Below are positions 1 through 5,244 of a stretch of 6,975 nucleotides of DNA, piece after piece (the first letter of the stretch is position 1; every line of letters begins with the position of its first letter). Both the position numbers and the translations under genes were made by a program. The notes under the pieces were generated by a model. That model saw only the letters and a list, made by a program, of their open reading frames with translations. It searched no databases and was not told where the DNA came from. Source of the DNA: JAKFFN01 sp036675025 (GTDB lineage Bacteria > Sumerlaeota > Sumerlaeia > Sumerlaeales > Sumerlaeaceae). The stretch spans positions 1 through 6,975 of the forward strand of contig JAKFFN010000012.1 in assembly GCA_036675025.1 (NCBI GenBank), written 5' to 3'.

Positions 1-1710
1 CTGGCGCCGCTGGCGGGCAACCGCGTGGCCTACGGTACGTTCTATGACGGGCACATCATGATCTTTGATCTGAAGAGCCGCAAGTGGATCAAAGATGTGG
101 ATGTGGCGGGGGAGAAGTATCTTTGGAACTTCACCCTCGGCGCCGATGGGCGGCTGTATGGTGGCACGTATGACGGCGGCAAGCTGGTGAGCATGAACCT
201 TGAGACGTATGAGGTGAAGGACCATGGTGCGGGCGCGCCGCCAAACCTGTACGCGAGGTTCGTATCATCGCTGCCCGACGGACGAATCGTTATCCGCTAC
301 AGCACAGAGAAGCCGGTGGTTAAAGTATACGATCCGAAGTCGGGGTCGTACACCACTGCTCCTGAGGAGATGCAGGGGATCAAGAATGGTGTACCGTGGC
401 AAAACCTGTTTATTACGGCTGAGAAGGCGTTTGACGCGGAGACTCTGAAACAGGTGGAGTGGCCTTTCAGGGTCCTTACAGGAAGCGGTGAGACCACGGC
501 ACCGGCCCAGATGGATTTGTCCAGCAGCGGCAGCATTTACCTGACGTACAAAGATGACATCTATCGTGTGGATAATGCCGACGAGCCGGCGGCGCTAATC
601 CCGGGAGAAAACTATCACGGCACCAGGATGATCGGCGTGACGGAGGGCGGCCGGCTTGTAGGTGTGCGCGGGCAAGAGCTGGTGATTTCGAATCCGGACG
701 AAGGTTCGGCAGAATTAAAAGCGATCCCGGTAAAGCCAAAGCCGCGCCCGCCGCTTTTCCTGGCATCGGATAACTCGGGGCATGTGTGGGGCGGTCCGGA
801 GTTTGGTCAGAATGTTTTCATTATGAACGCGAATTCCGGGGAAACAACAAACACGCAGGTGGTGAGCTACCAGGGCGGCGAAGTCTACGATGTAGATTTC
901 AAAGGCGGCGTTGCTTACATGGCTTCATATTCCGGCGGCGAGATCATCAGGTATGATCCGTTGGAGGTGTGGAACGAGATCGGGAAGCAAAACCCGAAGC
1001 GGGTGCATCGCGTGGCGGAGGAGGGCTACATCAGGCCTGCAGCGGGATGTACTTTCGGACCTGATGGCAAACTCTACTCCGGCTGGTGGATTGGCTACGG
1101 CAAGTACGGTGGCTGCATCTGTATTACGGACGTGGAGGCTGGAAAATACCGTCTGATCGAAAATCCGCTGGGCGCGCAAGGCGTGAGCGGCTTGGACGTG
1201 GATGAAAAGTATGCCTACGTGGCGACGGCCATCCACGGAAATGGACTGCCGGTGATGAAGGATAAGGCGCCGCAGTTTGGTATGGTGGAGCTGGACAGCG
1301 GGAAGGTTGTTTTTCAGCATGACTTTGATCAGTATAATGATGAATCGACAACGCAGAGTACGCCGCTGATTGTGGAAGAGCAGACAGGCCGGGTGGCGGT
1401 GAGCAAAGATGGGTTGTCGGTCCAGATTTTTGATCCGAAGCAGCGGGCCTTTATACTGAAGGAAGAGACTGCCAAGGCGCCCGGCGCCACCAGCTTTGTA
1501 ATGGCGAGCATGCATAACGGTAAAGTCGTCTACGGCGCGGGCAGTGATGTGGTTGAACTGGACATGACGACTGGTGGACATCGGGTCATCGCCACGCTGC
1601 CTGAACTGGTGTTTGCTATTACGGCGGATCCTGTGGGCTTTGTGTATGCCAGCGCTGGCACGGGCGTTTACGAGATCAACCTGATCCCGGAAGATGAAGA
1701 CAGGGATTAG
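1..1710 (+). CDS. Beta-propeller-like repeat protein (5' partial)
   Basis: The reading frame is open from base 1 to the TAG at 1708-1710, so the gene very probably begins outside the window. An in-frame GTG at 25 is possible but has no convincing ribosome site, and the codons before it (LAPLAGNR) read like ordinary coding sequence. About 569 residues are visible. Numbering from the GTG, blade-like segments recur with a 'DG-x-(L/I/V)-Y/V-x-G' turn followed by a 'V/I-x-x-(Y/F/M)-D/N-x-x-(S/T)-G' strand. Examples are FTLGADGRLYGGTYDGG (36-52), SSLPDGRIVIRY (81-92), VVKVYDPKSGSY (98-109), TFGPDGKLYSG (343-353) and VQIFDPKQRAF (466-476). This pattern fits WD40/YVTN/SMP-30-like propellers used for ligand binding or as a scaffold. 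No catalytic motif is apparent, and secretion cannot be judged because the N-terminus is missing. It converges on leuD and ends just before a strong hairpin. Its function is unknown; the propeller fold is inferred from the repeats. Confidence 0.75.
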   Translation: MAPLAGNRVAYGTFYDGHIMIFDLKSRKWIKDVDVAGEKYLWNFTLGADGRLYGGTYDGGKLVSMNLETYEVKDHGAGAPPNLYARFVSSLPDGRIVIRYSTEKPVVKVYDPKSGSYTTAPEEMQGIKNGVPWQNLFITAEKAFDAETLKQVEWPFRVLTGSGETTAPAQMDLSSSGSIYLTYKDDIYRVDNADEPAALIPGENYHGTRMIGVTEGGRLVGVRGQELVISNPDEGSAELKAIPVKPKPRPPLFLASDNSGHVWGGPEFGQNVFIMNANSGETTNTQVVSYQGGEVYDVDFKGGVAYMASYSGGEIIRYDPLEVWNEIGKQNPKRVHRVAEEGYIRPAAGCTFGPDGKLYSGWWIGYGKYGGCICITDVEAGKYRLIENPLGAQGVSGLDVDEKYAYVATAIHGNGLPVMKDKAPQFGMVELDSGKVVFQHDFDQYNDESTTQSTPLIVEEQTGRVAVSKDGLSVQIFDPKQRAFILKEETAKAPGATSFVMASMHNGKVVYGAGSDVVELDMTTGGHRVIATLPELVFAITADPVGFVYASAGTGVYEINLIPEDEDRD

Positions 1711-1737
1711 GGAAGAGTTGTCGTCTATTTATTAAAC

Positions 1738-1769
1738 AAAAAAGGCGAGCCAACCGGGCTCGCCTTTTT
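1738..1769. terminator. Bidirectional rho-independent terminator
   Basis: The stem GGCGAGCC (1744-1751) pairs perfectly with GGCTCGCC (1757-1764) around the loop AACCG. Six A residues precede it (1738-1743) and five T residues follow it (1765-1769), so there is a U-tract on either strand. The flanks (TTAAAC on the left, GTTTAA on the right) extend the pairing apart from one bulged A. The hairpin lies 27 bases after the stop codon of the plus-strand propeller gene and about 57 bases after the stop of leuD on the minus strand. It therefore sits where both convergent transcripts should end. Confidence 0.92.
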
Positions 1770-1826
1770 GTTTAATAGATTTTTTCGTGCAACTGCGTGA
1801 ACTACGCGCTCGCGAGTCTCGCAGTA

Positions 1827-2441
1827 TTACTGCCACCCGTTAAAGTAAGGCAGGTTGCTGGCGGTTGCAGCCACGGCATCTTTCGCGGCCACCAGTTCAG
1901 CAGTGCTGTCCCATTTGCCCTCAAGGAACTGCTGGCGTACGCCATCAGGCATTTCGAAGGGTACGGTGACGTCACCGGCGGTGGCTGTTTTGCTCTGCAG
2001 ATCGACGGCGACTTCGGCGGCGGGATTGGCTTCTACGGCGTTCATGAGTTTCTGGATGTCCGCTTCGCTTACAACGGCACACGGGATGCCCAGGGCCACG
2101 CAGTTACCGAAGAAAATTTCGGCGAAGCTCTCGCCCACAATAGTCTTCACACCTTTGCCCCAGCGCATGATAGCCTGCGGGGCATGTTCACGGCTGGAGC
2201 CGCAGCCAAAGTTCTTGTTTACCAGCATCACGGTAGCGTCAGCAAACTGCGGCTTGTCCAGCGCATGCACTTCGCCGCGCTCAGCCAGTTGCGAGCGGTC
2301 GTCTTCAAAGGCATGCTCACCAAGGCCGTCAAATACCACGCACTTAAGATAGCGCGCAGGAATGATGCGGTCGGTATCGATATCGTTTCCACGGACGGGG
2401 ATCGCACGTCCGGTGATTTTTTCGCGTTTCAGGTCTTCCAT
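1827..2441 (-). CDS. leuD: 3-isopropylmalate dehydratase small subunit LeuD
   Basis: This 204-residue protein is the small (swivel-domain) subunit of isopropylmalate isomerase. With LeuC it converts 2-isopropylmalate to 3-isopropylmalate in cytoplasmic leucine synthesis. Visible hallmarks are the DIDTDRIIPARYL segment (20-32), the substrate-pocket loop NFGCGSSREHA (77-87) and FAEIFFGNC (106-114). The length matches the roughly 200-residue Escherichia-type LeuD rather than the shorter archaeal-type LeuD2. The ATG at 2441 is supported by an AGGA (2450-2447) five bases upstream and by correct alignment of the N-terminus. It is separated from leuC by a toxin-antitoxin module and follows the antitoxin stop by 19 nt. 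It is therefore most likely translated from the same transcript, which ends at the hairpin near 1738-1769. A homoaconitase small subunit is a less likely reading. Confidence 0.95.
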   Translation of the reverse strand: MEDLKREKITGRAIPVRGNDIDTDRIIPARYLKCVVFDGLGEHAFEDDRSQLAERGEVHALDKPQFADATVMLVNKNFGCGSSREHAPQAIMRWGKGVKTIVGESFAEIFFGNCVALGIPCAVVSEADIQKLMNAVEANPAAEVAVDLQSKTATAGDVTVPFEMPDGVRQQFLEGKWDSTAELVAAKDAVAATASNLPYFNGWQ

Positions 2442-2460
2442 GGTAATCCTATTTAGTTTT

Positions 2461-2667
2461 TTAGCGTTTAACCAATTTCATTGTTTCCGCAAGACCACGC
2501 AAAGCGGCATTGGCCATTTCTTGCGTCTTAAAAATCTTAGCCACGTCAGGATCGAGCAGAATCACTCGACTGCCTTTTGGAAATGAAACAGCATATTTGC
2601 CTATTTCAGCTTTGCTGAAGTCATACTCTTCGCGCATGTTGTCCACCTCTGTACTCTTTTTAGGCAT
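2461..2667 (-). CDS. Antitoxin of a BrnT-type toxin-antitoxin module
   Basis: This is a small protein of 68 residues. Its N-terminal part has the 'MREEYDFSKAEIGKYA' signature (11-26), which I recall from small proteins encoded immediately downstream of DUF497/BrnT genes. A short strand, RVILLDPDV (34-42), is followed by two predicted helices (AKIFKTQE and ANAALRGLAETMKL). This is the layout of a ribbon-helix-helix DNA-binding domain, which in such antitoxins represses the operon and neutralises the toxin. Its ATG at 2667 overlaps the last 8 nt of the toxin gene (ATGCCTAA), and an AAGGAG (2684-2679) lies 11 nt upstream inside the toxin gene, so translation is probably coupled. It does not look like classical BrnA (DUF4415); the sequence belongs to a different antitoxin subfamily. 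GC of the gene region is about 43% by hand count, well below leuC and leuD. The antitoxin role is inferred from family resemblance and position. Confidence 0.8.
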   Translation of the reverse strand: MPKKSTEVDNMREEYDFSKAEIGKYAVSFPKGSRVILLDPDVAKIFKTQEMANAALRGLAETMKLVKR

Positions 2668-2932
2668 TTGCGTAGGTTCTCCTTTCAGACGCAGTGGCTA
2701 TTCTGCTGCTTATGATCCGGATAGAGTTTCCTTTGTGAGTAAATATCACAACTAGCAGCCGAGAGCTTCGGCTCAATCCTAAAAGGACAAAGCGCTCTTC
2801 ATCGAATGAGTGATCCGGGTCAGGAATGGTTCTGGCCAGTGGATCACTGAATGTAGTGCTCGCCTCTTCAAAAGTAACTCCGTGCTTTTTAAGATTAATC
2901 TCATCTTTTTTGGGATTCCACTCGAAGTGAAT
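2660..2932 (-). CDS. brnT: BrnT-family (DUF497) toxin with non-standard start or frameshift
   Basis: Read from ATT at 2932 to the TAA at 2662-2660, this frame gives 90 residues matching the whole BrnT family, a RelE-like ribonuclease toxin fold that stops translation. Markers are the N-terminal HFEWNPKKDEINLKKHGVTF (2-21), FSDPLA (28-33), DPDHSFDEERFVLLGLS (38-54), LLVVIFTHKG (59-68) and the C-terminal IRIISSRIATASERRTY (71-87), corresponding to the family's R-I-I-S-A-R...E-R-x-x-Y end. The frame has no ATG, GTG or TTG at the proper N-terminus, and a TGA (2938-2936) lies two codons upstream. Either ATT is the start, with AGGAG (2944-2940) 7 nt before it, or a single extra A at 2934-2932 has shifted an original ATG AGA ATT CAC. 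The gene lies 42 nt after the leuC stop and overlaps the antitoxin gene by 8 nt. It may be active, weakly translated or a pseudogene; the family identity is firm. Confidence 0.85.
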   Translation of the reverse strand: MHFEWNPKKDEINLKKHGVTFEEASTTFSDPLARTIPDPDHSFDEERFVLLGLSRSSRLLVVIFTHKGNSIRIISSRIATASERRTYANA

Positions 2933-2939
2933 TTCTCAT

Positions 2940-2944
2940 CTCCT
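2940..2944 (-). promoter_or_regulatory. Shine-Dalgarno site that positions the toxin start at ATT
   Basis: AGGAG on the minus strand ends 7 nt before the ATT at 2932, which is optimal spacing. It directly abuts the out-of-frame ATG at 2939, leaving no spacer there. The site therefore favours initiation at the ATT codon (protein starting IHFEW or MHFEW) over initiation at ATG 2939, which opens only a 12-codon frame. Read together, this suggests a start codon that mutated away from ATG or is deliberately weak. Confidence 0.55.
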
Positions 2945-2973
2945 GATACGGACTCTTAGACTTCTATCCAGCT

Positions 2974-2979
2974 ATTATA
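2974..2979 (-). promoter_or_regulatory. Possible -10 element before the toxin gene
   Basis: A perfect TATAAT occurs on the minus strand and overlaps the TAA stop of leuC. A transcript from it would begin near 2967 and reach the toxin's AGGAG after about 25 nt. No good -35 hexamer is found at 16-18 nt upstream; the nearest TTGAAC (2997-2992) is only 12 nt away, and there is no extended -10 TG. It could let the toxin-antitoxin pair and leuD be expressed apart from leuC, but a chance match inside a GTA TAA T coding end is equally likely. Confidence 0.25.
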
Positions 2980-4405
2980 CCCCAACAGCCTGTTCAATCC
3001 CGAAGAACTCGCGGGCGTCTACTACTTCACCGGCCAGGGCTGCTGCGGTTACCATTACTGGGCTCATGAGCAGTGTGCGGCCGGTGGGGCTTCCCTGGCG
3101 GCCTTTGAAGTTACGGTTCGAGCTGCTCGCGCAGACCTCGCGGCCCTTCAGTTTGTCCGGGTTCATGGCCAGGCACATGCTGCAGCCGGCTTCACGGAAT
3201 TCGAAGCCTGCATCGGTCAGCACCTTGTCATAGCCGCGGCGCTTCATCTCTTCCTTCACAGGCTGGCTGCCTGGCACGGCGATAGCGCGGACGTGAGGAG
3301 CCACCTTGCCGCCGTGTTCCTTCAGAAACTTGACCACTTCTTCAAAGTCAGAGATGCGACCGTTGGTACAGCTTCCGAGGAAGGCAACGTCTATCCTGGT
3401 GCCGGCGATGGGCTGGCCCGGCTCGAAGCTCATGTAATCGTACGCTTCCTGGATAAGCTGCTGCTCGGTTTCGTCAAACTGTTCCTTCGCAGGAATGCGA
3501 CCGCCGACGCTGGTGCTCTGGCCCGGGGTGATACCCCAGGTTACCACCGGTTCGATGTCTTCTCCGTTGATCACAACAACGTCGTCGTAGGTCGCATCCG
3601 GATCACTCTTGATGCTGTTCCAGTACTCTACCGCACGATCCCAGGCTTCGCCCTTCGGTGCGTATTCGCGCCCTTTCAGGTAATCGTAAGTCGTCTGATC
3701 GGGATTCACATAGCCGCAGCGGGCGCCACCTTCGATGCTCATGTTGCAGACGGTCATGCGCTCTTCCATGGTGAAGTTGTCAAACACTTCACCGGCGTAT
3801 TCGTAGGCATAACCAACGCCGCCTTTCACACCGAGCTGCTGGATAACGTAAAGCGTCACGTCCTTCGCATACACTCCGGGGCGCAGTTTGCCGTTCACTT
3901 CAATGCGGCGAACCTTCAGTTTGCCCATGGCGAGAGTCTGGGAAGCCAGAACGTCGCGGACCTGGCTGGTTCCGATGCCGAAAGCCAGCGCGCCGAAAGC
4001 ACCATGGGTGCTGGTGTGGCTGTCGCCGCAGCAGATCGTCATGCCCGGCTGGGTGAGCCCGCGCTCCGGACCGATAATGTGAACGATGCCCTGCTCGCCA
4101 GCGCTCGGGTGGAAGAACTTCAGGCCATACTGCTTCGTGTTATCTTCCAGGGCTACAAGCATTTCCTCAGCCATGGGATCAAAGAGAGGACGAGCCTGGC
4201 TGTGGGTTGGGATGATGTGATCAACCGTGGCGAAGTTACGGCCAGGGTACTGAACGGTCCAGCCGCGTTCGCGCAGCATGCTGAATGCCTGCGGGCTGGT
4301 AACTTCATGGATCAGCTGCAGACCCATCAGCACCTGGTACTGGCCACTGTCGAGCTTCCGCACGGTGTGCCGATCAAATACTTTTTCGTAAAGATTCTTT
4401 CCCAT
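2975..4405 (-). CDS. leuC: 3-isopropylmalate dehydratase large subunit LeuC
   Basis: This 476-residue protein is the iron-sulfur catalytic subunit of isopropylmalate isomerase (aconitase superfamily), acting in leucine synthesis together with LeuD. Cluster ligands are Cys346 in LGSCTNGRISDF and Cys408 and Cys411 in EAGCSMCLAMNP. Other family landmarks are FDRHTV (10-15), VDHIIPTH (61-68), CCGDSHTSTHGAFGALAFG (125-143), SIEGGAR (223-229) and CASSSNRNFKGRQG (425-438), which carries substrate-contact arginines. The length equals the Escherichia-type LeuC (about 466) rather than the roughly 420-residue LeuC2/homoaconitase type. The ATG at 4405 has AAGGA (4417-4413) 7 nt upstream. The gene lies 95 nt after the marR stop on the same strand, with a short 9-bp repeat array in the gap, and is followed by the toxin gene instead of leuD. 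No leader peptide rich in leucine codons is visible upstream. Confidence 0.97.
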   Translation of the reverse strand: MGKNLYEKVFDRHTVRKLDSGQYQVLMGLQLIHEVTSPQAFSMLRERGWTVQYPGRNFATVDHIIPTHSQARPLFDPMAEEMLVALEDNTKQYGLKFFHPSAGEQGIVHIIGPERGLTQPGMTICCGDSHTSTHGAFGALAFGIGTSQVRDVLASQTLAMGKLKVRRIEVNGKLRPGVYAKDVTLYVIQQLGVKGGVGYAYEYAGEVFDNFTMEERMTVCNMSIEGGARCGYVNPDQTTYDYLKGREYAPKGEAWDRAVEYWNSIKSDPDATYDDVVVINGEDIEPVVTWGITPGQSTSVGGRIPAKEQFDETEQQLIQEAYDYMSFEPGQPIAGTRIDVAFLGSCTNGRISDFEEVVKFLKEHGGKVAPHVRAIAVPGSQPVKEEMKRRGYDKVLTDAGFEFREAGCSMCLAMNPDKLKGREVCASSSNRNFKGRQGSPTGRTLLMSPVMVTAAALAGEVVDAREFFGIEQAVGV

Positions 4406-4451
4406 TTTCTCGTCCTTCTTTGGTTTTCGGGTTTGTTGTTTTTGAATGGAT

Positions 4452-4487
4452 CCTATGGGTCGTATGGGACCTATGGGACGTATGTTA
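4452..4487. repeat. Short 9-bp tandem array (consensus CSTATGGGA), marR-leuC gap
   Basis: Three full copies and one decayed copy of a 9-bp unit lie head to tail: CCTATGGGT, CGTATGGGA, CCTATGGGA and CGTATGTTA. They fill much of the gap between the marR stop and the leuC start. The unit differs essentially by G for A at the sixth base from the unit of the array at 5055-5132, so the two arrays belong to one repeat family. On the leuC transcript the array would sit in the untranslated leader about 35-70 nt before the leuC ribosome site. No promoter or hairpin of note is seen in this gap. Confidence 0.85.
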
Positions 4488-4500
4488 GTTGAGTCGTTTC

Positions 4501-4983
4501 TTAGGGCTTACCTGGTAATAATTGCTTAGACTGCTGATTCTCTGTTTCTGAGTACTGCTCTAACCTGTCGGAGAGTTCCGTTGCAAACTTTCTGAACTCA
4601 TCGAGGCGGTCAGGGCATAACCCGGCCCAGATCGTCTCAATGGCTTTTTTTCGGTTGTCGCGCAATCGGTTCATCATTTTGCGACCGGTGGCCGTTAATG
4701 TATAGCGGCGAACCCGGCCGTCATCACCATCTACCGTTACGTCGATAAACCCTTTATCGATCAGTTGGCGGATAATCTTTGAAACCGCGGCGGCGCTGCT
4801 GTCGCGGCTTCGGGCGAACATCGACGGCATGAAATGCTCATCGCTGATCTCTTCCAGGATTCTCCACTGCTGTACAGACAGGCCGACGTCGCGAGCGAGC
4901 TGTTCACGGCGAAGCGCGAAGAGGTCAGACAGCCGCTGAAGCTGCCGGATAGAATCGAGTATGTGTGGTTGCGTCGCGGACAT
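4501..4983 (-). CDS. MarR-family transcriptional regulator
   Basis: At 160 residues this has the size of a MarR-type winged-helix dimer. N-terminal and C-terminal helices (about 8-32 and 102-146) would form the dimer interface. The DNA-binding core runs from GLSVQQWRILEEI (34-46) through the recognition helix region DSSAAAVSKIIRQLIDKGFI (61-80) to the wing VDGDDGRVRRYTLTATG (84-100), which has the family's D-x-R...LT-x-x-G pattern. Such proteins usually repress their own gene and a neighbour until a small aromatic or oxidising ligand binds. The ATG at 4983 has no clear Shine-Dalgarno site, but a perfect palindrome ends just 2 nt upstream (see 4986-4999). It lies upstream of leuC on the same strand, so it could share a transcript with or influence leuCD. 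That link is inferred from position only, as MarR proteins are not the usual leucine regulators. The ligand is unknown. Confidence 0.9.
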   Translation of the reverse strand: MSATQPHILDSIRQLQRLSDLFALRREQLARDVGLSVQQWRILEEISDEHFMPSMFARSRDSSAAAVSKIIRQLIDKGFIDVTVDGDDGRVRRYTLTATGRKMMNRLRDNRKKAIETIWAGLCPDRLDEFRKFATELSDRLEQYSETENQQSKQLLPGKP

Positions 4984-4985
4984 TG

Positions 4986-4999
4986 TTAACCATGGTTAA
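4986..4999. promoter_or_regulatory. 14-bp palindrome, likely MarR operator
   Basis: TTAACCATGGTTAA is a perfect inverted repeat with no spacer, lying 2 nt before the marR start codon. MarR dimers typically bind AT-rich palindromes of this size that overlap the promoter or start of their own gene. Just upstream on the minus strand is a weak promoter candidate (CTGAAT at 5026-5021, 16-nt spacer, AATACT at 5004-4999) whose start point would fall within the palindrome. Binding would then block transcription. The operator role is inferred from symmetry and position. Confidence 0.6.
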
Positions 5000-5054
5000 G
5001 TATTTGAGTGCGGCGGTAGTATTCAGGTTGTTGAGGCGAAAAACTGTGCGGGGA

Positions 5055-5132
5055 ATAGGACCAATAGGACCAATAGGACCTATAGGACCAATAGGTCTTA
5101 TAGGACTTATAGGACGTATAGGACAAATAGGC
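5055..5132. repeat. 9-bp tandem array (consensus ATAGGACCA), 8 full units plus a partial
   Basis: Head-to-tail units run ATAGGACCA, ATAGGACCA, ATAGGACCT, ATAGGACCA, ATAGGTCTT, ATAGGACTT, ATAGGACGT and ATAGGACAA, then ATAGGC. The ATAGG core is invariant, while the last three bases vary and decay toward the right. Neighbouring units create the self-complementary core CCTATAGG, so the array has no strong strand identity. A period of nine leaves reading frames open and gives shadow peptides such as repeated GPI or SYW/SYR, which should not be taken for genes. It lies in the marR to phosphatase gap, and a related array sits on the other side of marR. Confidence 0.93.
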
Positions 5133-5167
5133 AGAAAGCGCTGCGCGGGTGGGGGTTTTGGATTTTT

Positions 5168-5227
5168 CCGGTGCGTTGCACCGGCGGGCAGGATGCCCGC
5201 GCTCCCAGGGGACGCTCGCGCTTCCAG
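5168..5227. repeat. REP-like extragenic element: two hairpins plus a direct repeat
   Basis: Two perfect hairpins lie back to back: CCGGTGC-gtt-GCACCGG (5168-5184) and GCGGGCA-gga-TGCCCGC (5184-5200), sharing one base. They are followed by an imperfect 11-bp direct repeat, CGCGCTCCCAG (5198-5208) and CGCGCTTCCAG (5217-5227). The element lies in the intergenic space just past the stop of the phosphatase gene (5245). The hairpin with GCGGGCA and TGCCCGC arms resembles a motif I recall as dispersed between genes in Verrucomicrobia/Planctomycetes-type genomes. It is not a canonical terminator for the phosphatase, because on the minus strand the hairpins are followed by A residues, not T. The remaining gap bases (5000-5054 and 5133-5167) show nothing else of note. 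Confidence 0.75.
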
Positions 5228-5244
5228 CAAGAACCTGTTTCGGC

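Noticed and set aside
1797..2456. A 219-codon plus-strand frame antisense to leuD
   Set aside because: It is the complement of leuD, with no domain signal.
2754..2776. Inverted repeat AGCCGA-gagct-TCGGCT
   Set aside because: It lies wholly within the toxin coding sequence, has no T-tract and is short; it is best explained by coding constraint.
2906..2911. Programmed frameshift or transcript slippage on the A6 run in the toxin gene as the way to join ATG 2939 to the toxin frame
   Set aside because: Slippage there would leave the conserved FEWN segment out of frame, whereas the toxin frame already reads correctly upstream of the run. The anomaly must lie before base 2926.
3293..4492. A 399-codon open frame on the plus strand antisense to leuC
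   Set aside because: It lies opposite an unmistakable leuC and reflects its codon bias; the translation has no family resemblance and no ribosome site.
5055..5132. Possible CRISPR array
   Set aside because: The 9-bp units are contiguous with no spacers, far below CRISPR repeat and spacer sizes, and no cas genes are present.
5163..5184. Rho-independent terminator for the phosphatase gene
   Set aside because: The T-run lies on the plus strand before the hairpin. On the minus strand the hairpin is followed by A residues, so the required T-tract is missing.
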